A stretch of DNA of 64,000 nucleotides from Elusimicrobiota bacterium (GTDB lineage: Bacteria; Elusimicrobiota; Elusimicrobia; UBA1565; UBA9628). Below are positions 23,355 to 32,254 of the stretch, piece by piece. The notes beneath the pieces were generated by a model. The model did not search any database. It had not been told where the DNA came from and saw nothing but the letters and a program-made list of their open reading frames with translations. How positions within the stretch are numbered: position 1 is the first letter of the stretch; the number at the start of each line of letters is the position of its first letter. Made by a program: the position numbers and the translations under genes. Location: contig JACQAZ010000001.1 of assembly GCA_016194705.1 (NCBI GenBank), positions 1 through 64,000 of the forward strand, in the 5' to 3' direction.

Positions 23355-25262
23355 TTAGTTACTATTTTCGGCGGCGAAGAACGTCCCGAGCTCCGCGAGC
23401 GTCGCGAGCCTGCGGCAGCGCGGCAGGGCCTCGAGGAAGGCCCGGCCGTAGCCCTTCTTGACGATGCGAGGATCCAGCACGACGACCGCGCCGCGGTCGG
23501 TCGACGAACGGATGAGGCGCCCGAAGCCCTGCCGGAACTTCATGACCGCGCGAGGGAGGCTGAAATCGTGGAAATAGCCTTTGCCGTTGGCCTCGAACCA
23601 GGCGCGCCGCGCCTCCTCGATCGGCGAGCCGAAATTCGCGAAGGGGAGCTTGACGAGCACGACGCAGGACAACGCTCCGCCGGACACGTCGACTCCTTGC
23701 CAGAAGGTGTCGACGCCGAGCAGGACGGCGTTGCCGGCTTGCGTGAAATCCGAGATCAGCGCGTCGTGGCCGGAATCTCCCTGGACCCACAACGGCCTGC
23801 CCTTGACCGTCTTGCGCAGGATCGCATGGACCCGGCGCAGCGACTTCCAGCTCGAGAACAGGATGAACAGGCCGCCGGGCACCGCGTCGATGATTTTGCG
23901 GCAGCGCGCGGACAGCGACGAGGCGTATTTCGAGTCGTCGGAGGGCTCGGGCAGGTCGTCCATGATCAGCAGCCCCGCCTGCGTCGGATAATCGAAGGGC
24001 GAGTCGAGGACGAGCTCGCGCGCGTCGGGACAGCCGACCGCGGACTTGAAGTCCTTGAGGCCGTCGCCCGCCGAAAGGGTCGCCGAGGTCATCACGACGG
24101 GGATGCCGCGGGAGAATAGCCCTTCCGAGAGCCTCTGCGCGACCTCCAGCGGCGCGACCCGCAATTCGATGCCCCGGGGCGACCACTCGATCCAGCGCGC
24201 CAGATCCTCGGACTCCCCGGAAAGGATCGCGGCAAGATCGGAGCGCAGGGCGGCCGCGCGCCCCTGAAGCAGCCGCAGTTCGACCTGCTTTTCGGCCTGC
24301 CCCGCGGCCGCCGCCGCGCCGTCGAGGCCCTTCTCGAGCGCCGCCAGCGACTTGGGCGCCGCGATGTCCACGAGGCCCGACAGAAGCCTTCCTCCCGGCT
24401 CGGCGTCGTCGCCGGAGCGCCCATGCGCGTTTGCCAGCGCAGCGAAGAACGCCGCGAAGTCCTCCGCGGACTTGGCGCGCAGGGCCTCGAATCCGAAGGG
24501 CCGGATGTCCTCCAGGAGATTGGCCAGGCGGGCCGGGCTCACGCTCAGCCCGAACCGGGACACGGCGGTCTCTTCGAGGTTGTGGGCCTCGTCGATGACC
24601 AGGGCGTCGTAAGCCGGAAGGCGCGCGCCGGACAGGAGCAGGGCGTGGTTGACCACGAGCACATGGGAGCGCTCGGCGCGCTCGCGGTCCTTGCGGTAGA
24701 GGCAGCCGCTCCAGAAGCATCCCCCAGGACCTTGGCAGAGCTCCGGGTCGCGCGAGAGCCGGCTCCAGAGGCCTTGGGGGACCAAGCAGGGCAGCGCCGA
24801 GCGGTGCCCTGTCTCGGCGGTGCGCGCCCAAGCGGCGAGTTCGGCGACGACCCGGCCGACCGCCTCGGGGAGCATGGCGGGAGACTCGGCCGCGCGCCCA
24901 AGGCGCTGCGCGCAGAGGTAGTTGTCGGCGCCCTGGAGCATCGCGTAGCGCAGGGAATGCCCGAGCAGGCGCAGGACGCGCGCGGCCATGGGCAGGTCCT
25001 TCTCGAGGAGCTGCTCCTGCAGGGCGCGCGTGTGCGTCGAGACGAGCAGTCTGCGGCCGCGCGATACCGCCCACAAAGCGCCCGGAAGAAGATAGGCCAG
25101 CGACTTGCCGACGCCGGTGCCGGCCTCGACGACGAGGTTGGTCTCGCGCTCGAGAGCCTCCGCGACGGCCGCGGCCATCTGCGCCTGCTGGGGACGGGCC
25201 TCGAAGCGCGGGTCGACCCGCGACAGAGGGCCGTCATCGGCGAAGAGGCTCTGGATGTCCAT
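23355..25262 (-). CDS. DinG/XPD-type ATP-dependent DNA helicase
   Basis: 635 residues. Walker A EAGTGVGKS near 46-54, DEAH box VIDEAHNLEE near 221; four cysteines between them (CAQR and CLVPQ, then LCQGPGGCFWSGC) suit the [4Fe-4S] cluster of this superfamily 2 group. C-terminal motifs: LFSSWKSL, DTFWQGVDVSGG, QGFGRLIRSSTDRG. It should unwind DNA 5'-3', resolving R-loops or damaged forks. TAGAAT lies 8 bases before the ATG. It is divergent from the spermidine-synthase-like gene with a 62-base shared promoter region. Confidence 0.92.
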   Translation of the reverse strand: MDIQSLFADDGPLSRVDPRFEARPQQAQMAAAVAEALERETNLVVEAGTGVGKSLAYLLPGALWAVSRGRRLLVSTHTRALQEQLLEKDLPMAARVLRLLGHSLRYAMLQGADNYLCAQRLGRAAESPAMLPEAVGRVVAELAAWARTAETGHRSALPCLVPQGLWSRLSRDPELCQGPGGCFWSGCLYRKDRERAERSHVLVVNHALLLSGARLPAYDALVIDEAHNLEETAVSRFGLSVSPARLANLLEDIRPFGFEALRAKSAEDFAAFFAALANAHGRSGDDAEPGGRLLSGLVDIAAPKSLAALEKGLDGAAAAAGQAEKQVELRLLQGRAAALRSDLAAILSGESEDLARWIEWSPRGIELRVAPLEVAQRLSEGLFSRGIPVVMTSATLSAGDGLKDFKSAVGCPDARELVLDSPFDYPTQAGLLIMDDLPEPSDDSKYASSLSARCRKIIDAVPGGLFILFSSWKSLRRVHAILRKTVKGRPLWVQGDSGHDALISDFTQAGNAVLLGVDTFWQGVDVSGGALSCVVLVKLPFANFGSPIEEARRAWFEANGKGYFHDFSLPRAVMKFRQGFGRLIRSSTDRGAVVVLDPRIVKKGYGRAFLEALPRCRRLATLAELGTFFAAENSN

Positions 25263-25289
25263 GCACCGCTATTCTAACAAAGCCGAGGC

Positions 25290-25318
25290 TTGCCAAATGG
25301 GCGGCGTTGCGCTATCCT
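25290..25318 (+). promoter_or_regulatory. Leaderless promoter before a nine-codon ORF
   Basis: TTGCCA (25290-25295), 17 bases, TATCCT (25313-25318), then exactly 6 bases to the ATG at 25325. It overlaps the region used by the divergent dinG-like promoter. Confidence 0.65.
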
Positions 25319-25324
25319 CTCGCC

Positions 25325-25354
25325 ATGGCCGGCGCTCTTTCCTTTAATAGGTGA
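25325..25354 (+). CDS. Nine-codon upstream ORF (MAGALSFNR)
   Basis: ATG GCC GGC GCT CTT TCC TTT AAT AGG TGA. Its TGA (25352-25354) overlaps the ATG of the membrane spermidine-synthase-like gene (25354-25356) as TGATG. The -10 box sits where a leaderless start would use this ATG. Likely function: translational coupling or attenuation of the large gene. Inference. Confidence 0.45.
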   Translation: MAGALSFNR

Positions 25355-27570
25355 TGCGCGACGCGCGAATCCGGCTGGCGCCGGTCCTGATGGCCCTCTC
25401 CGGGGCCGCGGCGCTGGCCTACGAGACGGTCTGGCTGCGCATGCTCGCGCGCACTTTCGGGGTCACCGTCTACGCCGTCGCGGGGCTCGTCGCGCTCTAC
25501 ATGGGAGGCCTCGCGCTCGGAGCCGCGTGGTCAGCCCGACAGCGCGGGCCGGCCGATTGGCTGCGCCGCTACGCTTGGCTCGAGGCCGGCGCCGCGGCGT
25601 CCTCGCTCGCGGCGACCTGGTGGCTCATGCGCCTGCCGCAAGTCGTCGCCGCGCTCTCCACGGGGGCCCCGCTTCCCGCTGGGCTGCGCCTGGCCCTAGC
25701 CGCGCCCGCTCTGCTGCCGCCGACGGTGCTGCTCGGGGCGACGCTGCCGGCGCTCGCGCGCGACGGCGCGGACGCGGCGCGGCTCTACGGAGCCAACACC
25801 TTGGGCGCCATGGCGGGACTGCTGGTCTGCGCGCTGGTCACGATCGGGGCCTGGGGGGAGACGGCCACGATCGCGGGCGCGGCCGGTCTCAACTGCGCGG
25901 CCGCCGCCGCGGCGCTGCTGCTCTCGCGGCGGCGCAGGAACCTCGCGGCGCCCCGGTTCGAGCAAGGCGCGGGCGGCGCGCCGCTGGCGCTGGGTCTCTT
26001 CGCCCTCTCGGGCTTCTGCGCGATGGGCTGCGAGGTCCTCTGGTCTCGGGAGCTCATCCCCCTGGTCGGAAACTCGACCTACGCCTTCGCGCTGCTGCTG
26101 GCCGCGTATCTCGGCGGCCTCGGCCTGGGCAGCTGTCTGCGCCTTGAGGCGCCGCGGCCCTGGGAGTCGTTCGCCGCTCTGTTGGCCGCGCTCGGCGCGG
26201 CGATCGCCTTGAGCGCGGCCAGCACGCGCTTCGTCGGGATACGGATCGATTCTCCCGATTTTCTCTACTCGCCTCTGCGAAGCTTCGCCGATTTTCCCCT
26301 GGTCGCCGCCGAGGCTCTGGTCTTCGTGTTTCCGTCGTCCTTGATCCTCGGCCTGCTGTTTCCGGTCGCGCTGAGCCTCTCCGGGAAGGACGGCGCCGCG
26401 GTCGGCCGCCTTTACGCCTGGAACACCCTGGGCGGCATCGCGGGCTCTTTGCTCTGCGGCTTCGCCGGCATCGCCGTTCTCGGGAGCCACGCGAGCCTCT
26501 TGGCGCTGGCCGGCCTCGCGCTGGCCGGGAGCGTCTGCGCCGCCGCGCACGCGGGCGGGCGCCGCGGCTGGGCCGCCGCCGGCGCATCGGCCCTCTTGGC
26601 CCTGGCGGCCTGCGCCTACGCGCGCCTCGATCCCGCGCTCGAGATCCTCGCGGCTCGACTCGGCAAGACCCACCAAGGCGAGATCTCGTTTCTGTTCCAC
26701 GACGAGTCTCCCGCGGCCACGATCACCGGCACCGTTTCGACCGAAGGGGGGCGCACCCTGCTCATCAACGGCATCGAGACCTCCGCGGCCGGCCTCCTCG
26801 GGGCGCTCATGGAGCTGCTGCCCAACATCGCCGTCCCCGAGCCGCGCTCGACCCTGGTGATCTGCTTCGGCGTCGGCAACACCTTCCGCGCCGCCTCCCT
26901 GCTCGGAGGCTCGGTCGACGCCGTGGAGCTCGTCGGCGACGTCGTGCGCAGGATGCCCTTCTTCCATCCCGACGCCGCGCAGCATCTGGCCAAGACCGGC
27001 AACGCCGTCTTCATCGAGGACGGCCGCAGCTACCTGCTGCGGACCGCCAAGCGCTACGACGTCATCGTGATCGACGCCGCGCCCCCTCTCTATAGCGCCG
27101 GGGCCGTCAACCTTTACACGCGTGAGTTCCTGACCCTGGCGCGCGGCCATCTGACCGAGCAGGGCGCGCTCGCCCTCTGGCTGCCGACGCTCTCCTTCGA
27201 GAGCGACTATTGGCAGATCCTGCGCGGCTTCAGCGATTCCTTCGAGCATGTCTCGGTCTGGGAGCAGCCGCTGATCCCGGGGTTTCTGGTCATCGGCTCG
27301 GCCAAACCGCGCGCCTGGCCGCCTGCGGACCTCGGGGCCATCGTGCGCCGGCGCGTGCCCCGGGCCCTGCGCTGGGAGGGACTCAACGAGGGGAGGCTCC
27401 GGATGGATTTCTGGCTCTCTGAGGCCGACCTCCGGGCCTTCGTCTCCCGCTTCGAGCCGGTGACCGACGACCGGCCCACCGTCGAGTTTCCGCTGGCGCG
27501 CTTCTGGCGCGGCGAGCCTCTGATGAGGTCCCCGGAATTCCTGCGCAAGGCGGTCGGCGCGGCGCGTTGA
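25354..27570 (+). CDS. Membrane-fused spermidine synthase-like protein
   Basis: 738 residues. The N-terminal two thirds are many hydrophobic segments (LAPVLMALSGAAALAYETVWLRML and on), as in MFS-like spermidine-synthase fusions. From about 450 a Rossmann methyltransferase-type domain: GVGNTFRAASLLGG (SAM-binding loop, slightly degenerate), VDAVELVGDVV, VIVIDAAPPLYS, NLYTREFLTLARGHL. Fused enzymes of this type transfer aminopropyl groups or have unknown substrates. The ATG at 25354 is preferred over the overlapping GTG (25351) because of the TGATG coupling with the upstream ORF. Confidence 0.85.
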   Translation: MRDARIRLAPVLMALSGAAALAYETVWLRMLARTFGVTVYAVAGLVALYMGGLALGAAWSARQRGPADWLRRYAWLEAGAAASSLAATWWLMRLPQVVAALSTGAPLPAGLRLALAAPALLPPTVLLGATLPALARDGADAARLYGANTLGAMAGLLVCALVTIGAWGETATIAGAAGLNCAAAAAALLLSRRRRNLAAPRFEQGAGGAPLALGLFALSGFCAMGCEVLWSRELIPLVGNSTYAFALLLAAYLGGLGLGSCLRLEAPRPWESFAALLAALGAAIALSAASTRFVGIRIDSPDFLYSPLRSFADFPLVAAEALVFVFPSSLILGLLFPVALSLSGKDGAAVGRLYAWNTLGGIAGSLLCGFAGIAVLGSHASLLALAGLALAGSVCAAAHAGGRRGWAAAGASALLALAACAYARLDPALEILAARLGKTHQGEISFLFHDESPAATITGTVSTEGGRTLLINGIETSAAGLLGALMELLPNIAVPEPRSTLVICFGVGNTFRAASLLGGSVDAVELVGDVVRRMPFFHPDAAQHLAKTGNAVFIEDGRSYLLRTAKRYDVIVIDAAPPLYSAGAVNLYTREFLTLARGHLTEQGALALWLPTLSFESDYWQILRGFSDSFEHVSVWEQPLIPGFLVIGSAKPRAWPPADLGAIVRRRVPRALRWEGLNEGRLRMDFWLSEADLRAFVSRFEPVTDDRPTVEFPLARFWRGEPLMRSPEFLRKAVGAAR

Positions 27571-27582
27571 GAGGAGGCAGAG

Positions 27583-28428
27583 CTATTTGCTGACGAGCTC
27601 GACGCGCCGGTTCTTGGCGCGGCCCTCTTCGGCCTTGTTGTCGGCGACCGGCTTGCCGTCGCCGAAGCCCTCGGCGGAAAGGCGCGCCTCGTCGACGCCG
27701 GAGGCGACCAAGGCGGCCTTGACGGCGGCCGAGCGGCGCTTGGACAAGGCCAGGTTCGCTTTGGCCTCACCGACATTGTCGGTATGCCCCTCGATGAGCA
27801 GTTTCAGGGACTCGTCGGCCTCGAGCATGGCGCGCACCTCGTCGACGAGCTTGAGCGACTCGGGCTTGATCGCGGACTTGCCCGTGTCGAAGAGGATGCC
27901 GTGCAGGGCGACGCGCCCGGAGGCCTTGAGGGCCTTGGCCATGTCGGCGGCGGTGAGCTCGACGCTCTGCTTCATCGCCGCGGTCTCGACGACGTCGAGC
28001 TCGTAGACCTCGCCGTTGTTGGAGACCGAGGTGTGCAGCCAGAGCTCGCCTCCCCCGGGAGCGGTCTTCTTGAGGGTCACCTCGCCGTCGTCCTCCTTGG
28101 AATAGAGGACGCTGCCGCCCGCCTTCTTGAAGGCGTTGGCGTAGTTGCGCGCGATCTCCAGCGGGCTCGGCGCCTTGCGGCCCTCGTGAATCCAGTACTC
28201 CAGGCGCCAGGTCCGGCCTTCGACGCGCTTGGTCTTGTCCTCGTCGGGCGTCCCGACCGAGAACTCGAACGCCCCGAAGTCGTGAGATTCGGAGCGGTCC
28301 TGCAGCTCGAACCCGGGCAGGGGGGGTATGCCCGGATGCCCCTTGGGCTTGGGCTCGTCCTGGGCGCGCGGCGCGACGGCAAGGCACGCGGCCGCGGCCG
28401 CGAGCAAGACGGTCTCTCTCTTCATCAT
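27583..28428 (-). CDS. OmpA-family outer membrane/peptidoglycan-binding protein
   Basis: 281 residues from the ATGATG at 28428. Signal peptide MMKRETVLLAAAAACLAVAPRA. Residues 25-165 form a beta-rich domain (SHDFGAFEFSV...WRLEYWIHEG) of no clear family. From about 175 the OmpA C-terminal domain: ILFDTGKSAIKPES, LLIEGHTDNVG, LSKRRSAAVKAAL, AEGFGDGKPVADN, KNRRVEL. The Asp and Arg that hold diaminopimelate (HTDN; NRRVE) are present. It anchors the envelope to peptidoglycan. Divergent from the GlpT-like gene with only 28 bases between starts. Confidence 0.9.
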   Translation of the reverse strand: MMKRETVLLAAAAACLAVAPRAQDEPKPKGHPGIPPLPGFELQDRSESHDFGAFEFSVGTPDEDKTKRVEGRTWRLEYWIHEGRKAPSPLEIARNYANAFKKAGGSVLYSKEDDGEVTLKKTAPGGGELWLHTSVSNNGEVYELDVVETAAMKQSVELTAADMAKALKASGRVALHGILFDTGKSAIKPESLKLVDEVRAMLEADESLKLLIEGHTDNVGEAKANLALSKRRSAAVKAALVASGVDEARLSAEGFGDGKPVADNKAEEGRAKNRRVELVSK

Positions 28429-28435
28429 GGCGGCG

Positions 28436-28464
28436 AGTATACTACAATCTTCCCGGATGCTCAA
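28436..28464. promoter_or_regulatory. Bidirectional promoter with a palindromic -10 element
   Basis: AGTATACT (28436-28443) reads as TATACT on both strands. For the OmpA-like gene: TTGAGC (28459-28464, minus strand), 17 bases, TATACT (28436-28441), 7 bases to the ATG. For the transporter gene: TATACT (28438-28443) and an overlapping TACAAT (28443-28448), 8 bases before its ATG at 28457. Confidence 0.6.
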
Positions 28465-29809
28465 CGCGCTCGCCGAATTCTACAAGCCCGCTCCCTTCGC
28501 TCCGCCGGCGGCCAAGGAGGCGATCGAGCCGCTCTACCGGCGCTACCGCTGGCAGATGATGCTCTCGGCCTTCTGGGGCTACGCCGGCTTCTACCTTGTG
28601 CGCAAGAACTTCTCGCTGGCCAAGCCCTACCTGATCCGGGACCTTCACATGAGCACGACGGACGTGGGACTCATCGCGACCGGCCTTTCTCTGTCCTACG
28701 GGGTCAGCAAGTTCGTCATGGGCAGCCTCTCCGACCGCTCGAACCCGCGCTATTTCATGGCGACGAGACTCATCCTCTCCGGACTCGTCAACCTCCTGTT
28801 CGGCACGCTGTCCTCATTGTGGGTGATGGTCTTCTGCTGGTTCCTCAACGGCTGGTTCCAGGGGATGGGCTGGACCCCCTGCGCCCGGACCTTGACCCAT
28901 TGGTTCTCCGACCGCGAGCGCGGCAGGATGTTCGCGGTCTGGAACACGGCGCACAACATCGGCGGCGGTCTTGCGGGCCCCATCGGCAGCCTCGCGATCC
29001 TCCTCTTCGCCTCGTGGACCTCGCTGTTCTACCTCCCCGGACTCCTGGCGATCGGGTTCGGAGTCCTGCTCATCATCTTCCTGCGCGACACTCCCCAGTC
29101 CGTCGGGCTGCCGCCGATCGAGGAGTTCAAGGACGACTATCCCGAGACGGCGGTCAAGGACCGCGAGCGCGAACTGACCTCGAAGGAGATCTGCTTCGAC
29201 TTCGTGCTCAACAACAAGCTGATCTGGCTGCTCGCGACGGCGAACATCTTCGTCTATGTCGTCCGCTACGGCGTGCTCGACTGGGCGCCGACTTATCTGA
29301 CCGCGGTCAAGGGCAGCTCGCAGAACGTCGCGCGGTGGCAGTTCCTCGTCTACGAGTTCGCGGGGATCCCGGGGACCCTGCTGGCCGGTTGGCTCAGCGA
29401 CCGCTGGTTCCGCGGCCGGCGCGGGCCGGTCTCGGTGCTCTTCATGGCGGCGGTGGCCGCGGCGGTCCTCGTTTATTGGCGTAATCCGCCGGGTCGGCCG
29501 TGGGTCGACTCCTTGACCCTTTCCATGATCGGTTTCCTCATTTACGGCCCGCTGATGCTGGTCGCAGTCGCCGGCGTCGACTGCGTTCCCAAGAAGGCAG
29601 CCGGGACCGCGGCGGGCTTCATCGGCCTGTTCGGCTACGTCGGCGGCGCGACCATCGCGGAATTGGGCATCGGCAAGGTGGTCCAGCATTGGGGCTGGGA
29701 TGGGGGTTTCTGGGTCATCTTGGCCTCCTGCCTGCTGTCCGCGGCTCTGCTCGCGCCCACCTGGAATACGCACGACCGCGGACCCGACCCTCACGAGGAG
29801 GCCTCATAA
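28457..29809 (+). CDS. GlpT/UhpT-family organophosphate:phosphate antiporter (MFS)
   Basis: 450 residues with about 12 membrane segments. Family motifs: RYRWQMMLSAFWGYAGFYLVRKNFSLAKPYL (first helix with the conserved Arg), GVSKFVMGSLSDRSNPR, FLNGWFQGMGWTPCARTLTHWFS, WNTAHNIGGGLAGP. GlpT-type carriers import glycerol-3-phosphate for phosphate. The next gene is a glycerophosphodiester phosphodiesterase, which makes that substrate, so the pair probably salvages glycerol phosphate. The start ATG follows TACAAT by 8 bases. Confidence 0.92.
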   Translation: MLNALAEFYKPAPFAPPAAKEAIEPLYRRYRWQMMLSAFWGYAGFYLVRKNFSLAKPYLIRDLHMSTTDVGLIATGLSLSYGVSKFVMGSLSDRSNPRYFMATRLILSGLVNLLFGTLSSLWVMVFCWFLNGWFQGMGWTPCARTLTHWFSDRERGRMFAVWNTAHNIGGGLAGPIGSLAILLFASWTSLFYLPGLLAIGFGVLLIIFLRDTPQSVGLPPIEEFKDDYPETAVKDRERELTSKEICFDFVLNNKLIWLLATANIFVYVVRYGVLDWAPTYLTAVKGSSQNVARWQFLVYEFAGIPGTLLAGWLSDRWFRGRRGPVSVLFMAAVAAAVLVYWRNPPGRPWVDSLTLSMIGFLIYGPLMLVAVAGVDCVPKKAAGTAAGFIGLFGYVGGATIAELGIGKVVQHWGWDGGFWVILASCLLSAALLAPTWNTHDRGPDPHEEAS

Positions 29810-29815
29810 AGAGAC

Positions 29816-30685
29816 TTGCTGCTGCTGATCTCGTCGTCCGCCCTCTGCGCGGCGCAGGCCGCGCCGGCCGTCAAGGTGCACGGTCACCGGGGCACCCGGG
29901 GCATGCGTCCCGAGAACACCTTGGCCGCCTTCCGCGAGGCCCTGCGCGTCGGCGTCGACGCGCTCGAACTCGACATGGGCGTCACCAAGGACGACGCGGT
30001 GGTCGTCTCCCACGACCAGCGGGTCAACCCCGACCATTGCCTCGACGCCGCGGGAAAGCCGCTGACGGACTCTCCTCCGATACGCGTGCTCACCCTCAAG
30101 CAGTTCAAATCCTACGACTGCGGCTCGCTGCGCAACCCGCGCTTCCCGGACCAGGTCCTCTCACCCGGGGAGCGGATGCCCACCCTCGACGAGGTCTTCG
30201 AGCTCGTCGCCCGCTCGACCTATCCCGCCGCGAAGACCGTGGAGTTCAACATCGAGACCAAGATCGTCCCGAGCGCGCCCGAGCTCTCTCCCGAGCCGGA
30301 GCGCTTCGCCCTGCTCGTCGCCGCCGCCGTCGAGAGGCGGGGGCTCGCCTCCCGTGTGATCCTGCAGTCTTTCGACTACCGGACTCTCGCCGCCTTGAGA
30401 AAGCGCCTGCCCCAGGTCCGGCTCTCCCTCTTGACCAGCGACAATCTCTTCGACCTGAGCGCCGCCGCGCGAAGCCTCGGCGCGGACTTCGTCAGCCCGG
30501 ACCAGCAGTGGATCACCAAAGACGAGGTCCGGCGCCTGCACGCCGACGGCGTCCAAGTCCTTCCGTGGACGGTCAACGACGAGGCCGGCTGGGACCGGAT
30601 GATCGAGCTCGGCGTCGACGGCATCATCACCGACTACCCCGAAAGGCTCATCGCCTACCTGCGCGCGCGCAAGCTGCGCCCGTAG
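29816..30685 (+). CDS. Glycerophosphodiester phosphodiesterase, periplasmic
   Basis: 289 residues from a TTG 6 bases after the transporter's stop. A short signal peptide (LLLISSSALCAAQAAPA) leads to the GDPD TIM barrel: HGHRGTRGMRPENT (catalytic His-Arg and Glu), ALELDMGVTKDDAVVVSHD (metal-binding Glu and Asp, second His), and C-terminal VLPWTVNDEAGWDRMIELGVDGIITDYPE. It hydrolyses glycerophosphodiesters to glycerol-3-phosphate plus alcohol, feeding the adjacent GlpT-like carrier as in glpTQ. The upstream stop and the spacing support cotranscription. Confidence 0.93.
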   Translation: MLLLISSSALCAAQAAPAVKVHGHRGTRGMRPENTLAAFREALRVGVDALELDMGVTKDDAVVVSHDQRVNPDHCLDAAGKPLTDSPPIRVLTLKQFKSYDCGSLRNPRFPDQVLSPGERMPTLDEVFELVARSTYPAAKTVEFNIETKIVPSAPELSPEPERFALLVAAAVERRGLASRVILQSFDYRTLAALRKRLPQVRLSLLTSDNLFDLSAAARSLGADFVSPDQQWITKDEVRRLHADGVQVLPWTVNDEAGWDRMIELGVDGIITDYPERLIAYLRARKLRP

Positions 30686-30700
30686 GGCAGCGCAAGCCCG

Positions 30701-32224
30701 CTACCAGACGCGGGGCACGGCCGACCAGTGGAAGAAGGGCGGCGTGCGCGCCTCCGGCAGCCGCCGGACCTCGAAGGCCAAGTTCTGGTCGCAGGGCACC
30801 GCGCGGCTCCATTGGTGGAAAAACATGGGTCCGGCGATCATCTCGGGTTCGTCGCGGGGTGGAACGCATGCGTGGGAGGCGTCGTAGGCGGAGAACAGGG
30901 CGTCCTTGCGCGCGAAATCCCACGAGCTCTCGCGCCGCCAGCCGACGGTGAACTCCAGAGGCCTGCGGTCCGCCGGGGCCGCTATCTCGCGCCACAGGAC
31001 GAACTGGGTCCCCAGGGCCGCCGCCGCCGCGCAGAGGCGCACGGCCTTCTTGTCGGCGCCGGCCAACCGCGGGAGTGCCGCGGCCAGACCCGCCATCGCG
31101 GCCCAGACGGGCAGGCAGTAATAGCGCAGAGAGCTGGTGTGGCGGAAGGCGATGAAGACGGCCGCCAGAGCCGCCGGCCACAGCAGGAGCGTCCGCTCGT
31201 GCGCCGCCAGACGCTCGTCGTGCCAAGCGCGCACCGACTGCCAGGCCAGCACGCCGCACAGAAACAGCGCCCATAGAAGGAGCAGGAGGCTCGGGATCAA
31301 GGGCGGCGTCAACGAAAACACCCGCATGAACACGACCGGCCCGGCCAGGATCTCGACGAGCGGCGCGAGGTGCCAGACCGCGAAGGCGAGCAGGCTCGCA
31401 CCCAGCAGGAGTTGGGCCGCGCGCCGAACGCGCGGCAAGGCCGCGGCGGCCAGCGTCCGCTCCCAGGCGGCGGCGGGCAGCCGCGCGATCGCCGCCGCGG
31501 CGGCCGCCGGTCCCGCGACGAGAAGCCCCGCGAGCCAAAAACGGTGGGCCGACCATTGCGCGTCGGCGATCGGATATTTGAGCAGAGCCAAGGCCAGGCC
31601 CGCGGCCAGGGCCGCCGCCGAGGCCCGCAAAGCCGGGCGAGCCGCGGTCTCGCCGCGCCACGCCGCGCGCGCGCCGAACATGAGCGCCAGCGAGGCGGGC
31701 ACGCAAAGGAAGATAAAATGGTTCAGGGCGCCGAGCCAGCAGAGCGCCGACAGCATCGCAGTACTGCCCCGGCGCTGGGGGCGGGCCAGGACGGCCAGGA
31801 CGCCCGCGAGCAGCACGGGCTCGAGCGCGTAGACCTCCCAAGCGAGCCTCGATTTCATGAGCATATAGGCCGAGCCGGCGGCGAGCCACGCCCAAGCCGA
31901 GCCCGCCTCGGGCGAGACGCGGCGCCGCAGGTGCGCCCAGAGCCCGATCAGCGCCGCGGCGTTGCAGAGCGCTCCGGTCAGGCGCAGAGAGGCGACCGAG
32001 ACCCCGAAGGCTCCGAAGGACGCGGCCGCGCACCAGGCGTAGAGCGGTCCGGTGTAGCGGTTCATCTGGTGGAGGGTGTAGGCGCCGTGGGCGCGCAGCT
32101 GCCCCGCGAAGCTGCCGATCCAGGCCTCGTCCATCGTCAAGGCCGGCACGCGCTCGAGGCCGACGAGCAGAGCGGCCAGACAGAAGGCCAGCGCGGGAAG
32201 GGCCCGCGCGTCGTCGCGCCGCAT
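30701..32224 (-). CDS. GT39-like polytopic glycosyltransferase
   Basis: 507 residues, about 11-12 hydrophobic segments. The first periplasmic loop carries the acidic pair of the PMT/ArnT group (ALTMDEAWIGSF) and Tyr/His-rich HQMNRYTGPLYAW. C-terminal 120 residues soluble. It probably transfers a sugar from a polyprenyl-phosphate donor to protein or lipid in the periplasm. The start at 32224 has TAGAAT exactly 6 bases upstream (32231-32236), back to back with the promoter of the release-factor-like gene. Acceptor unknown. Confidence 0.8.
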   Translation of the reverse strand: MRRDDARALPALAFCLAALLVGLERVPALTMDEAWIGSFAGQLRAHGAYTLHQMNRYTGPLYAWCAAASFGAFGVSVASLRLTGALCNAAALIGLWAHLRRRVSPEAGSAWAWLAAGSAYMLMKSRLAWEVYALEPVLLAGVLAVLARPQRRGSTAMLSALCWLGALNHFIFLCVPASLALMFGARAAWRGETAARPALRASAAALAAGLALALLKYPIADAQWSAHRFWLAGLLVAGPAAAAAAIARLPAAAWERTLAAAALPRVRRAAQLLLGASLLAFAVWHLAPLVEILAGPVVFMRVFSLTPPLIPSLLLLLWALFLCGVLAWQSVRAWHDERLAAHERTLLLWPAALAAVFIAFRHTSSLRYYCLPVWAAMAGLAAALPRLAGADKKAVRLCAAAAALGTQFVLWREIAAPADRRPLEFTVGWRRESSWDFARKDALFSAYDASHACVPPRDEPEMIAGPMFFHQWSRAVPCDQNLAFEVRRLPEARTPPFFHWSAVPRVW

Positions 32225-32230
32225 GGCCAG

Positions 32231-32248
32231 ATTCTACAATAGTATAAT
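32231..32248. promoter_or_regulatory. Back-to-back leaderless -10 boxes
   Basis: TAGAAT (32231-32236, minus strand) lies 6 bases from the ATG at 32224; TATAAT (32243-32248, plus) lies 6 bases from the ATG at 32255. The whole divergent intergenic space is 30 bases. No clear -35 hexamers are seen for either. Confidence 0.6.
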
Positions 32249-32254
32249 CACGGG

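Noticed and set aside
24423..25277. 284-codon plus-strand frame opposite the DinG-like helicase
   Set aside because: Shadow of the helicase; no motif or ribosome binding site.
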